Positions 33,457 through 45,016 of a DNA stretch of 64,000 bases are shown one piece after another (position 1 is the stretch's first letter; each line of letters opens with the position of its first letter). Position numbers and translations under genes: made by a program. Origin of the DNA: Owenia fusiformis (lineage: Eukaryota; Annelida; Polychaeta; Sabellida; Oweniidae); assembly GCA_903813345.2 (NCBI GenBank), contig CAIIXF020000001.1:16015915-16079914 (forward strand), read 5' to 3'. The notes beneath the pieces were generated by a model. That model saw nothing but the letters and a program-made list of their open reading frames with translations. It searched no databases and was not told the origin of the DNA.

Positions 33457-36099
33457 ATGAATGATGAAAAAGCAAAGGGCGCAATACTTCGAGCAAAAAT
33501 AAGATGGGCGGAAGAAGGTGAAAAACAATCTAGTTACTTCCTGAAGTTAGAAAAAAGAAATTTTGCAAAAAAGAACATCACACAACTGAATACAGACGAT
33601 GGCAGGGAACTAAATGATCCTGAAGAAATAAGGAAAGAAAGTGCAAGGTTCTATGAAGAACTGTACAGAAGCAGGCTCCCAAACATTAGGCAGCACTCAG
33701 AAACATTCTTCCCTGCTATAAAATCAATCACCAGTCTCACAGAAGAGGAAAAACAGAGCTGCGAGGGCTGTATTACCTTAGAAGAAAGAACAACACAGAT
33801 TAAGTCCCTGAAGACCGGGAAGTCACCAGGCAGCGACGGCTTAACAAGCGAATTTTATAGATGTTTCCAAGAACCAGTTGTGCCAATACTGGTAAAAAGC
33901 TACAAGGAAGCATTGGATAAAGAAGAATTATCAACCGAACAAAAAAGAAGCATTATAACCCAACTACCTAAAAAATACCGTGACATTCTACGCCTATTAA
34001 ATTGGCGACCAATATCATTGCTAAACACAGACTACAAAATAATTACAGGATGTCTAGCAGAAAGAATGAAAGCCCATTTAACAAAAATAATTAACGAAGA
34101 CCAAACAGGTTTTATTAAAGGGAGAAATATATCAGAGAATATTAGACTCATAATAGACTGTATGGAACACCTTAAATCAAACAATGAATCTGGCATAATG
34201 CTTTTCATCGACTTTGAAAAAGCTTTTGACACAGTGGAATGGAAATTTATTGATCGGACACTAGATTACTTCAATTTTGGACCAGACTTTAGAAAATGGA
34301 TCAAAACCATATACAACGATGCAAAAAGCTCAGTAATAAATAACGGGTATACATCACGCTACTTTAACCTGAACAGAGGAGTACGACAGGGATGCCCCCT
34401 AAGTCCGTATTTATTTATTCTATGTGCCGAAATATTGAGTGAATCAATCAGAAGAGATGAAGAAATTGAAGGCATACAAATACCAGATGGAGAAGTAAAG
34501 ATTTCACAATACGCCGATGATACCTCAGTCTTTGTAAGAAATATTGCATCTGCGAAAAAAGTAATTAAAAAGTTCAGAAATTTTGGAGAAATCTCAGGAC
34601 TGAACATCAATCTCCACAAAACAGAAGAAGCCGTGATAGGCAGAGAAAATGCACTATTACAGCAACAAGTAAGAGATGAAAGCATGGCATCAGGGCTAAA
34701 ATACCAAGATAAAGATATAAAAGTCCTTGGTATAACCATTCCTTTAGATGGAAGAGACATAAACAGTTTAAATTTCCCAGAGAAAAGAAACAAAATTCAA
34801 GGTCTTATTAGAGCATGGAAAAGTAGAAACATCACACCTCTAGGAAAAATAATAATGATAAAATCACTCCTCGTATCTCAGCTGACATATCTATGTTCAG
34901 TGCTCACACCAACAGATGACTTTATCAAAGAAATAGAAAACATGTTTTTCAACTTTATATGGGATGAGAAGCCAGACAAAATTGGAAGAAAGATAATGAT
35001 GAACGAACAAGAGAGAGGTGGCCTAAACATGCTCCACTTACAATCATACATAAAAAACCTAAGCATCAAATGGATAAAGAAATATATAGACCCTACATAT
35101 AGTGGCAAATGGAAGAAGATATGGAACTACTACCTGAAGAACCTGACGCAGGGAGAAGTATGGGCATTGAACCTTTCAAAAAATAGTGACAAAATAAATG
35201 TTTTAGACTTAAGGTACCTGAAGACAGTCTACAAAAATTGGTGCAGTCTAAAATATCAAACAATTCCGGATACGAGAAACCCAGAGCAACAATCATTATG
35301 GCACAATGAACAGATAAAAATCAATGGAGAAATCATGAAAAACGAAGTATGGATACAAAAAGGTATTGAATTTATAAAAGACATACAGGACGAAAATAGA
35401 TTCCTCACAGCAGCAGAATTAGGCCATAAATATGATATTGTTATGAACCAAAGGAATACTTTGAAATATAACAGTATAATTACAGCCATCCCCCAAAATT
35501 GGAAAAGAAAATTAAGACACCCGAGAGAAAATGAAGAAGAAACCGAGAATCCGAATGTCACAATTAACACAGAATGGTTAAAAAAGACAAACAATAAAGA
35601 AGTTTACAAGATTTTACTAAAAAAGAACAATGCTGTGAAACTGCCAAAGAAGATGGAAGATAAGTGGCAAAACAAACTGCAACTACAAAATCCTTTGATG
35701 TGGGCCAAAATCCACAAAAATAGAAAAAATATTCTCAGGACAAAAGAGAAATATTTCCAAATAAAAATATTCTTCCGGATACTATATTATAACAAACAAC
35801 TAAAACAAATGAACATAGACGGCTATAACACTGATATATGCAGTCTATGCCGTAGTGACATAGATACTTTAGAACATGGAATATACCATTGTGAGGCCGT
35901 ACAAGACTTCCTAATAACATCTTTCAACCAACTTGACGAAGATGTACCCACAATTGAGACATTCCTTTTCGGAGATGGAAAAACAGAAAACGAACATCTA
36001 TTCCTGAAACAAAAGATATTCCTAAACACATGTAAAAGGAAAATAAGGAGACCTAATATGATAGGCTGGCAAAACTTCCTAAAAACAGAGAAAAAATAG
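33457..36099 (+). CDS. LINE ORF2, RT and C-terminal part
   Basis: 880 codons from an internal ATG; the coherent frame extends upstream to about 33324 (LRDNYIHETQLREEEQQLQR). RT motifs in order: GKSPGSDGLTSEFY, RPISLLNTDYKII, FIDFEKAFDTVEW, GVRQGCPLSPYLF, the catalytic YADD in ISQYADDTSVF, and LNINLHKTE. The C-terminus has a CCHC-type cluster (CSLCRSDIDTLEHGIYHC). The motif style and two-ORF layout place it in the L1/Tx1 group. Together the two parts make about 1,220 residues, a normal ORF2 length. Apart from the single frame change the protein looks whole. Confidence 0.92.
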   Translation: MNDEKAKGAILRAKIRWAEEGEKQSSYFLKLEKRNFAKKNITQLNTDDGRELNDPEEIRKESARFYEELYRSRLPNIRQHSETFFPAIKSITSLTEEEKQSCEGCITLEERTTQIKSLKTGKSPGSDGLTSEFYRCFQEPVVPILVKSYKEALDKEELSTEQKRSIITQLPKKYRDILRLLNWRPISLLNTDYKIITGCLAERMKAHLTKIINEDQTGFIKGRNISENIRLIIDCMEHLKSNNESGIMLFIDFEKAFDTVEWKFIDRTLDYFNFGPDFRKWIKTIYNDAKSSVINNGYTSRYFNLNRGVRQGCPLSPYLFILCAEILSESIRRDEEIEGIQIPDGEVKISQYADDTSVFVRNIASAKKVIKKFRNFGEISGLNINLHKTEEAVIGRENALLQQQVRDESMASGLKYQDKDIKVLGITIPLDGRDINSLNFPEKRNKIQGLIRAWKSRNITPLGKIIMIKSLLVSQLTYLCSVLTPTDDFIKEIENMFFNFIWDEKPDKIGRKIMMNEQERGGLNMLHLQSYIKNLSIKWIKKYIDPTYSGKWKKIWNYYLKNLTQGEVWALNLSKNSDKINVLDLRYLKTVYKNWCSLKYQTIPDTRNPEQQSLWHNEQIKINGEIMKNEVWIQKGIEFIKDIQDENRFLTAAELGHKYDIVMNQRNTLKYNSIITAIPQNWKRKLRHPRENEEETENPNVTINTEWLKKTNNKEVYKILLKKNNAVKLPKKMEDKWQNKLQLQNPLMWAKIHKNRKNILRTKEKYFQIKIFFRILYYNKQLKQMNIDGYNTDICSLCRSDIDTLEHGIYHCEAVQDFLITSFNQLDEDVPTIETFLFGDGKTENEHLFLKQKIFLNTCKRKIRRPNMIGWQNFLKTEKK

Positions 36100-36450
36100 A
36101 AGAAAGAATCAGCCAAAGAAGAAAAAAACCTGAACTTATGGAACAGCAATGGTTGAAACTCAAACATTTCATAACGTAGTAAAATACACATTGGGAACAT
36201 AAAAACCCCCTCACCAAGCTCAAACCATCGAGCAGAAAATCACAAAAAATCCCCCTCTTGCCTTTTCCCTTGCCCCCCCCCCCCCCCCCCCCCTTCCCTT
36301 CCTCTTGTTATCAAAACTACTATGCTAAATAAGGCTAATATTATATATAAATACGATATTATAGCATATGCAACTACTGTATGTTTTCTTTCTACAATAT
36401 TGTATTTGTACAACTTTTAATAAAAAAAAAAACAAAAAAAAAAAAAAAAA
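36100..36450 (+). other. LINE 3' UTR and poly(A) tail
   Basis: About 350 bp after the ORF2 stop. It contains a homopolymer of 21 C at 36273-36293, a polyadenylation signal within TTTTAATAAAA at about 36417, and an A-rich tail that ends at 36450 where the minisatellite begins. Confidence 0.8.
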
Positions 36451-37092
36451 ACATATCTCACCTCTTTCAAGCTAAATCCAGGAACCAAAAGGGTACTGTA
36501 CACAAAACATAACATATCTCACCTCTTTCAAGCTAAATCCAGGAACCAAAAGGGTGCTGCACACAAAACATAACATATCTCACCTCTTTCAAGCTAAATC
36601 CAGGAACCAAAAGGGTATTGTACACAAAACATAACATATCTCACCTCTTTCAAGCTAAATCCAGGAACCAAAAGGGTACTGCACACAAAACATAACATAT
36701 CTCACCTCTTTCAAGCTAAATCCAGGAATCAAAAGGGTACTGCACACAAAACATAACATATCTCACCTCTTTCAAGCTAAATCCAGGAACCAAAAGGGTA
36801 CTGCACACAAAACATAACATATCTCACCTCTTTCAAGCTAAATCCAGGAACCAAAAGGGTACTGCACACAAAACATAACATATCTCACCTCTTTCAAGCT
36901 AAATCCAAGAACCAAAAGGGTACTGCACACAAAACATAACATATCTCACCTCTTTCAAGCTAAATCCAGGAACCAAAAGGGTACTGCATACAAAACATAA
37001 CATATCTCACCTCTTTCAAGCTAAATCCAGGAACCAAAAGGGTACTGCGCACAAAACATAACACATCTCACCTCTTTCAAGCTAAATCCAGG
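36451..37092 (-). repeat. 61-bp minisatellite carrying a splice donor in every unit
   Basis: Eleven occurrences of the exon-tail motif at a strict 61-bp period. On the minus strand each unit reads TTCCTGGATTTAGCTTGAAA then GAG/GTGAGATATGT, then TTTTGTGTGCAGTACCC. The last unit (highest coordinates) is the real 3' edge and donor of the candidate first exon at 37072-37140. The array therefore looks like tandem duplication of an exon edge plus the first bases of its intron. Each unit also holds an acceptor-like TTTTGTGTGCAG. Units differ at only a few positions, implying recent homogenisation. Confidence 0.9.
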
Positions 37093-37140
37093 AAGAGAAG
37101 CCATGGCAGAGTGCCTTCTCTTGAAAAAGCGTCCACTCAT
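37072..37140 (-). CDS. Candidate first exon next to the donor minisatellite (MSGRFFKRRHSAM...)
   Basis: ATG at 37140, 23 codons (MSGRFFKRRHSAMASLPGFS, then LKE), then donor GAG/GTGAGA in phase 0. It fits the Cys/His exon acceptor at 22565. Upstream the frame is open to an earlier ATG at 37230, but that part is low-complexity and not convincing. The last 23 bases are repeated in each unit of the neighbouring array. The support is start, donor and phase, with no homology recognised. Confidence 0.45.
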
Positions 37141-39221
37141 GATTATTTCCAAATGTCTAACCATAACAAAATGCACAAGTCTTATCAAAAATAAAGTGTA
37201 ATGATTATGTAGAATAATTATATCTGTCATGCATCTAGTGGTTGTATTTCATATGGCCTATGAATCCCATTTCAATCTTAAAATCCAGTAAATCCTAAAA
37301 TAAGGTACATGTACAGTATATGTGCATATTCATATATCCTGAAATATATATCCTTTTCTTCTTCTTTTAACTCAAGTGTAACAGAGTTAATGTGTCAATC
37401 CCCAACAACTATGAGCAATACCTATTCAGCATAAAGCTACTGTCATGACCATGAAGTTAAATGGACTGAAAAAGTTAAACATTGTATTGAACAATGACAT
37501 GGAGATCCAAACACATCATTTTCCGATCAATGACAAGCCACCTAGTTTATCTTTTGATCTTCCCAATAGCTTGCCCTCACTAGCATGTACACATGTTAAT
37601 CCACTCTGCAGGGTCTCTTGGGCAATGAGTAAATTCAAGTTCAATCAATAGTTTTTTAATGTTAATTTCAGGTGGTCCTATTATCCTAGTTTGATCCGCT
37701 GCGTATCATCGTCAAACTTTATGTGATTTCCGCTCATTTTGATAAAAACAAATTGCCAATTGAAAGGGAAGGTGTTTTGGTTGGGTAACCTGCATTTGGC
37801 GGAGAAAAGTGCGTCTTCCTGTCTTGATAATGTGTAACAAGCCCGGAAACTGAGAATTCTATTTTATATATCCGCAAACAATAGTATCAAGCAGTCCCAG
37901 GGGGCATCCTGTTGTAGTTATCAAAAATAAAAAATTCAACTTAGAAAATATTTAAATACAGTACTTTTATCCAGCTATCGGAAACCAGTTACATGTACAG
38001 TACATGAAACTCATAAGAGGATATATATTTTTAACACTCCCTTTTGAATTTCATTCCATTCATAAAACTTATCACAATATTGATTTACAAACCCACCTAC
38101 TATATTGTAAAAATGGACCATACCCCAAAACAATGTCATTTCACGGTTGACAGATTCTATTCTACTCGAGGAAGTGGTTATACAATGACTTGTGATAATC
38201 CCTTTCCGCAGTCATAACAGGAAACTGATATAATCAAACTTTTGTTTGACTTTCAAGTTTAAGTTGCCATGACTTTTATAGTAAATTTTCCCTATATTTA
38301 GCTATAACACATGTAAATACTACTATGTCTAACACAAAAATAAAATAAGGAATGCCAAAAGAACACAATGCCATGACAAAAGCTATTATGGATTATTATT
38401 CAATCTAAGATTGATTTACAATCTGTTTCTACTTGTATTAAAGTACCTTAATCCTTTAGCATTACCACAAGCGAGTGCTATAAAAAATATTGATTTGACA
38501 ATACGAAAATGTATGAAAAAAGTTAAAGTGATCCTATTTAATAACAATTTCAATGGAAAGACAACTGACCTGTGTCACCTCATATGCTCCTCGTTTTCTC
38601 ATATTTCAACATCATTTCCTACTACATTAAGAAGGTCAACATTAATACTGATACAGTGGTCACCTATTGAGATGAACCTTGTCCATTTAGGGTGGAACTC
38701 TCTCTCCCATTCAATGATCAATAAAAGAGAGTTCAAAAATTAACAAGTATGATAAAGTTAAAAGAACTACGAAGGCAACCAGTTTTTAGCCTGCTATGTT
38801 AAGATTTTTATTTGCTTTGGTTTGTTCTTTGAGTGGGAGTTCATTTTATGAAGGATTAAGGGATGTCATAAATTGTGGTTTGATGTAAAAACTATTTTAT
38901 CAAGTGCTTCTCATTTATTCATTTCAGCTTTTCATATTTTTGTCAATGTTTTCTTCTACTTTCATTCTATCTTTACTATATTACAACACCTCTGAGTTGT
39001 ACTGTAAGCTAATCACCAGTGAAGTTGTCTTGCTATTATACGCCTGGGAACATATCCTGTATTGGACAGTCATAATATGGAAAGACAAACCAATGAACCA
39101 CTCCTTGAAGAAATCCTGTGAAGTATTATGTGCACTCATGATACAATATACACCAGAGGTCTTTTATATAAGACAACTCAGTTTAACAAACATCCTATTT
39201 AACTTCATGCAACAAACAAAT
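37141..39221 (-). other. Intron part, no feature
   Basis: Plus-strand frames at 38411-38743 and 38904-39269 are hydrophobic chance frames, the second overlapping a SINE fragment. No other feature was recognised. Confidence 0.5.
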
Positions 39222-39284
39222 AATCAAACTCAGGATCATCGCATCATGGGTAATCTGCTCTACTACTGAGCTACATGGGTGGAC
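39222..39284 (-). repeat. tRNA-derived SINE head
   Basis: The minus strand reads GTCCACCCATGTAGCTCAGT, AGTAGAGCA (A-box type) and GATCCTGAGTTTGATT (B-box type). The spacing of the boxes fits a tRNA promoter. The same head occurs at 21985-22057. It could be a tRNA pseudogene, but two copies with the same non-standard head favour a SINE. Confidence 0.65.
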
Positions 39285-39607
39285 TAATATACTATTTTGT
39301 CTACTGACATAGTTTTATCAAATAATCTTTCAATGTTTGAGAAAGCTTCAAATGGAACATACACCTGGATGACATCCCAAAACAGAAAACAGAAATGATC
39401 AAGTTCACAATGTGGAACAATAGAGCAGGCAAAAACACTTGTGACATACTTGAAGTCGATCAGCCTATGACAAATGGGAGCATGAAAGTACTGGTTCCTA
39501 AGAGTTAAGTATTTCCAAGAAAGTCAACAAGGGTACTGATCCCTAATCACTTCTTATCCCTCCTATATATTAGTGCATTTTAATACAATAAATATTTCTT
39601 TACTTAC

Positions 39608-40150
39608 TGGAATGTACAATGTTACAGTAGGAGGTGCTTTATAGATTGTATCATTTGGCGAAACATTTTGAAATGTAACGTCATGTTTTTCTTCTCTCCA
39701 TGTAACATCATCAGTGTCTTCCGGAGGCCTACATGTGAAGTCTACGGGACTTTTAAACACTTCTTCATCAATTTCCTCATCAATTATATTATCCTTCCAG
39801 CTAACTCCCCTGGATTTTGGTGGTTTTGACAATTTTGGCAATTCTGGAGAAACTGATGATGAAGAATTTTCACATTTTTTCGCTTCTGTTGTCTGATAAT
39901 CCAGGTCTAACTGTTCATTTGTTCGGAAATCATTGATTGAAAATGATTTTTGCTTGAGCGGTGGTGGTACGTCACAAAGTGTCTGTGGTTGTTCCATTCC
40001 TTGTTCAAGTGTAGCTATGGCCACTTCAACCTCATTAACACCCTTACCATATGTGTTATCTTCCCATTTGGGACCTTCAGTCTCAATGATGTCAGAGGTG
40101 ATACCTGAATCCGGATCTGACATCCTTTTTGAAGGTATTTCAACTTTCAT
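39608..40150 (-). CDS. Candidate first exon, 181 codons, acidic
   Basis: ATG at 40150 is preceded in frame by TAG. The exon runs 181 codons and ends at the strong donor CCA/GTAAGT in phase 0, fitting the Cys/His exon at 22565. It begins MKVEIPSKRMSDPDSGITSD and is rich in Asp, Glu, Ser and Pro, so probably disordered. Three Trp-centred acidic motifs recur: PKWEDNT, VSWKDNI and VTWREEK. An open frame of this length with a good donor in such AT-rich DNA is unlikely by chance. I recognise no homologous domain. An acceptor at the CTAG just before ATG is possible but lacks a pyrimidine tract, so a first exon is preferred. Confidence 0.72.
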
Positions 40151-41946
40151 CTAGCCTACTTGTGAGCCGAGTACTATACATCAATCACTGCTGTGTTCAA
40201 TATATGTATATTTTAAATATAGCTGTCCAAGTACAGTTTTGAGCAACTAATGGCATACTATGATTTTTTATCCATCATACAGAGACCCTCCAGTAACTTA
40301 TAATGTTCAATTTATGCATCAGGGTGTCTCTGAGATATACTTCACAGTAACTTAATCCAAAGTAGCACTATTTTAGTTTAGCAGGCAATATATTGAGGTT
40401 TGTTCAATGTTTGCTCAGTTTTTAGATCTTTTCACTTTTCAAGTTTATTATATTCATTTCCTGTATTGTGAATATAAAGCACTTTTCTAACTCAATAATT
40501 GAGTAGCTTTTATGTAGCTAACTTAAAAGTCTGCCTAAAACATTCCTTTTAATAGTCTCCGACTTATAAAACTGCATGTCATTTAAAAAAATTAATAGGT
40601 TTCAGACATGTATTCACTCATTTGCTCTGTGTGGTGTTATCCAATGTTAAATGTTTGAAGCAGTTTTAACGAGTATGATTTACTGTACATGCTAGGTGAA
40701 CTTCTTTACTTCCTATTGACTTTGTCCAGTTTACATAACTTGTTATGTTGAGCCAAATCCTGCTGCATACAACCCATATATATATATGTATATTATAGTT
40801 TAATCCTCTCATAGTATTCATGGCCTCAAAATGTAACAGATAGGCCATGCTCATCCAAGTTTAAATACTTAATAGATTTATCCTTCATAATGATGATTAT
40901 TTCTAAGGTTGACATACAGCAAAACATTGGTGCCTAATGGTCTTTACCTATTATACCCTTTACTATAACTTGATTTTGATACTTAAAAGAGAGCTTCGTC
41001 TAATATACTAGGCTTTGACACTGAGGGTACTTATCTATAAAAGTACATGTCTAATGCATATACTTTTTATGAAGTAAATTCACAATGGACATACATCCTG
41101 TTTTTGCTGGTGCATGACAAGGGTTGGGATAAAAATGACATAAAATAAAATAATGGGTTGACATATGATATGGGATTTATCCCTATGCACACATGGATAT
41201 TTGGAGACATGAAAGAAGATTGACTTGACTGTAAATATTGCATTCTCAAGCACTGTTTGCTGCTCAAAAACATTTATAAGGTCAATACTGATACCGCGAC
41301 TGGTCCATTTAGTCCAATGCTATTTCACCCAAATGAAAATAAAAAGAACTGACCCCACCTTTATGATCTTTCATTTGAATGTATTTACCATACCCTTCAG
41401 AATTCAGATTGAATTATTAAGCTTAAAAAATACATATTTGGATATTTGTTTAATCTACATGATGTTATGTTGCCCAATGAAAATATGTGCCTCTCAAAAT
41501 AAATAGTTTAGAAAAATATGCCAATCTAAATGACCTTGATCAAACATGATATTCAAAGTCTATTGATTTAAAACTTAAATCACGAATCCTAAATAACCAT
41601 TAATTTAGAGATAATTTTTATGTATTCTATCAAATTAAAAGTGCACTAAATACAACAGAAGTATCTCATTACTTGCAATGAGATAAAAATTCACTAAAAA
41701 CATGATTTTCCAGTTTTATTTTAAAAATTATTATGGGGTCATTGAGTATTGAAACCTGAGACAGAAAATTGAAGTGAGATCTATAGGCATTATTTATGAG
41801 AATAATCTAGACATACATTTCAATGAACACATACGTAAACAAGGTTAGTGAAAAAGTATAAAGTATTAAAAATATAACCTTCATAATATGACATGTGTAA
41901 TTGGGGAACTTTTTTTTATGTTTTATTTATCAATAGTATCATTTCA
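40151..41946 (-). other. Intron / possible promoter region
   Basis: Upstream of the 181-codon first exon. AT-rich, with a short (TA)n near 40780. No core promoter motif stands out. Confidence 0.45.
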
Positions 41947-42171
41947 CAATGTCCGACAATGGGCCAAGGCCATTGTCATTAGTGGTTTATGTCGATTTTC
42001 ACAGTTAGCAGATGCTGTGACTATAAGCTTGTTAGTTTCAATTTGATATGTTGAGCCACCATATAACAATGTATCTAGTTTCTCTTTTGCATTTAGTTTG
42101 TCATAATGGTGAATGTTGAAATTGGGTATTCTTGCAAGGTCGAGTGCTAGTTGTTCCCTGAGATCAAGTAT
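41947..42171 (-). pseudogene. Possible LINE C-terminal remnant
   Basis: About 75 codons containing LREQLALDLARIPNFNIHHY, KLNAKEKLDTLLYGG and LIVTASANC, ending in a stop. The 'LRxxL...IPNF...KL...LLYG' pattern resembles the extreme C-terminus of many invertebrate LINE reverse transcriptases. Upstream sequence is not coherent. A weak call. Confidence 0.3.
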
Positions 42172-42715
42172 AAAGTAATAGGGGGCAAGAAAAGAATAGG
42201 TTTTGGGTTGTCTGAGATCGAAAACCGCACAAACATTGAGGGAACTGTGAACTGTGAAGTATATGTTCCATTTTTGAAAGTTGCAGAATATACAAAGATT
42301 AAAATAACCAAAGTACTTGTAAAATGATATGACAAAATCAAAATAATATAATTTAGTTGGTTCATTTATCATCATCCTTTATATGTAGTAAAATTAATGT
42401 ATTTAGTAGATAAGGTTAAACCACATCTGGACATTAGGTAACATACAGGGTCACAATGACCTGTTAATGTCACAGGTGGAAATTCTACTCTCCCCCTTGA
42501 TACAATGGTTTGAGTGATTTATATGTAGGTTCTCTTTTTAAATGTTGCCCTTTGTCCTTTTCAATTCGAGAAATGAAATATCGGGCCCGGAACATAATTA
42601 GTGGTGGTGGTGGTTTTGGCAAAGGGAGTCCCAGATATTTAAAATCAACAATTTGGGCAACGGTTCCCTCAAAATAATATACAATGAGATTTCAGAGAAG
42701 AGGGATATAATGAAT
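42172..42715 (-). other. Intron part, no feature
   Basis: Includes a short GGTGGTGGTGG run near 42602. Nothing else recognised. Confidence 0.5.
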
Positions 42716-42830
42716 AACAAGGCATAAACATGCAAAATGTCACCACCTGCCATATGTTACAGATACCCAACTCCGAACGTCAACCACCAAATGACAGAGG
42801 CCAAACACCACTTGTGGTAATGACATAATA
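42716..42830 (+). repeat. 140-bp hairpin repeat family copy
   Basis: AACAAGGCATAAACATGCAA, ATGTCACCACCTGCC, and CACTTGTGGTAATGACAT at the right. Confidence 0.8.
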
Positions 42831-43635
42831 TTATACTGTCATCATGTAATCTGTTTCATTATTAAGACTTGATGAAATAGTAATTGCATGTAGTCCTATC
42901 AAACATTTTGAAATTAATCATCGTACAATATTATATACATGTAGTATACATTTAGTTGATTTTTCGTGTCAACATATTCCAGTTGCCCCGATCATGAGGT
43001 ATGTTGTTTAAACTTTGTGAAAGTATGAGCACCTAATAATTAAATGAGAGTTGATTTTAGGTTTAAAATAATACAATTTAACAAATTCAAAACATTTTCA
43101 AAATACATATTCAAAAAATATAGTCCCAATAAATAGATTATTATTACCAAGCAAGTGAAGTTCACAGCATGTTATACATGCACATGCCCAATGGGTTAGA
43201 ACGTCATGTTAAACAGTGCATGAAGGTGACTAACAAAATTATTAAGGCATTTCATCAAGGTGACTTACTGTGAACGAAAGTGTGCAACTTCATCTGAAAT
43301 GATGGGTCATTAAACTGTAGTAATTTTTCACATTTACGTCAGTGCAGCCTTTTTCATGCCAAAAGTCCCAAATTTTATTGCCAAAATCAAAAGGCGGGCT
43401 TTTTAGATGACGCATTTCAATCTATTTTCGAGTTGTTTTTCTGGTAAATGCAGTTCAATGTTTCAGATATGATTTGATATTGTTTTAAAAGATTTGGACA
43501 TGAGTGATATTTTAACACAAATAGCTCTTAAAACTGATCAAAAGAAATGATCACTTTGCAACACACCTTACTTTCTATTCACAAGGTCAAAGCAAACTAC
43601 AGTTCATTTGGTTCAATACTTCTTCACTACAATCA
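42831..43635 (-). other. Intron part, no feature
   Basis: Nothing recognised, apart from a chance short start-plus-donor pair near 43264-43290. Confidence 0.5.
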
Positions 43636-43805
43636 TACAGAAAAAACCTGTCTAAATGGAACACCTTTGGGACCTCTAAATAGCGTTCCACTTGGGAGGT
43701 GTTCCACTTATAAAGGTTCATTTAACATTAAGCCATTTGGTCTTGGGAGTCTGAAGTGTTCTACTAACAGAGGTGTTCTACTTCAGAGGTGTTCCACTTC
43801 ACAGC
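43636..43805 (+). mobile_element. Interspersed repeat, 'AAAACCTGTCTA' family, second copy
   Basis: AAAAACCTGTCTAAATGGAA, CACCTTTGGGACCTC, followed by repeated GGTGTTCCACTT / GGTGTTCTACTT motifs. Related to 7195-7622 (other strand) and 60868-60960. Confidence 0.6.
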
Positions 43806-45016
43806 TTTCCTTTCCTTGTCACTTTTTAATTTAAATTATCTGGAGGCAATGTAGCTTGTAATAGTAGGTTTATAGATGAAGAACTTTTATAAACATGCAA
43901 ATCAAACTTTTTTAAGTCGTGAAGCATCTGTTTTCATATAGTTTCACTAAGTTTATTTAGAATAAATAAAATTATAAATACTGAACGATACTTTTATATG
44001 CCATCTTCCACACAATCTAACATGATGGGAAATATCATTCGGGTTAATAATAAAGCAACATGGATAAACGCACAATTGTAAGTATAATTTTTTTCTTCAT
44101 TTTTTTACAATTCTCTATATTTCGGAAGAAATAGCATGACTAAAAGTTAAAATACAAATATGATGCAACATAAAAATATATAATGCAAAGTGATGAATGA
44201 TGAAATAAAAAAAGAACTTTCTTCTGTGGACCATATCCCTAAAAACACTTGATCTTCATCAATTTGTACTACATAATTTAATACATTGTACATCTAATAC
44301 ACATATTGGTTGAAGTGTATTGTCAACATTCAAGTTCCCACTTGGTATTAAAGACATGCTTCACATTGACTTTCAAAGATTGAATTTCAAGTGAAGATCT
44401 TTGAGTGGCGGAATTAAAAATCATCAAACAATACAAAAGTGTAAAATCACACCTTATTCTCAATGTAAATCATTATACAGTAAATTGTGATCATCTACTT
44501 TCAGTCAGTCTACTCTTGAATACTATTCATTCCATTTTTTTTACTTTCCTATCAAAATAACTAGAATTTGTGCAAATATCCATACCTTATACACAAATAT
44601 TTATTAGTTTTAAAATTGTTTTATACATGCATATTAGCTTTCAAAACACATTGCTGCATTCAATTAAAGCTTATCTTTTCAAATCATTACATTTTCAACA
44701 ATGACCTGTTTTGGTATTTCGGCATTGAATTTTAAAAAAACTGACATAGTTTAGGTGACATACATGTAGTTATGAAGAGAGCAAAAATATACTTTTCTTT
44801 TTTGTAACTTTATAAAAATATTTTCTCTTTGTCATTTTTTAAAATGATATTTGGAATGGAAACTTAAGATCCTACTTTATTAAACACGATTCATTGAGAC
44901 CAATGAAGTTTCAGCTCATATATATGACAGATTATTCATTTAGAACTCCTGAACTCACAGGCACTAACCAGACCTCGGCATACCATGAGCATTAGAGGAA
45001 CCACATTGAGCTGAAC
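43806..45016 (-). other. Intron part, no feature
   Basis: AT-rich; nothing recognised. Confidence 0.5.

Larger units (their letters stand above)
30665..36450 (+). mobile_element. L1/Tx1-type LINE (non-LTR retrotransposon), nearly complete
   Basis: Order: very short 5' leader, ORF1, a long inter-ORF spacer, ORF2 (endonuclease, reverse transcriptase, C-terminal CCHC), a 3' UTR with a run of 21 C, AATAAA and an A-rich tail. It is oriented opposite to the host gene and sits in its intron. The left boundary is estimated from the minisatellite match and uncertain by some bases. ORF2 has one frame change; all else looks open. The near-intact frames suggest a recent insertion. Confidence 0.9.

Noticed and set aside
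32792-36200. Minus-strand frames across the LINE
   Set aside because: Shadows of ORF2 on the other strand; compositions mirror the coding strand.
38904-39269. 121-codon hydrophobic plus-strand frame
   Set aside because: Ends in the SINE head on the other strand; AT-driven hydrophobic composition, no homology.
43264-43290. Start plus donor (MKLHTFVH) ending in phase 1, with a TTTCAG just before the ATG
   Set aside because: It lies left of the exon at 45945-46003 on the gene's path, so it could only join the exon at 18193 by skipping the Cys/His exon; no other support.
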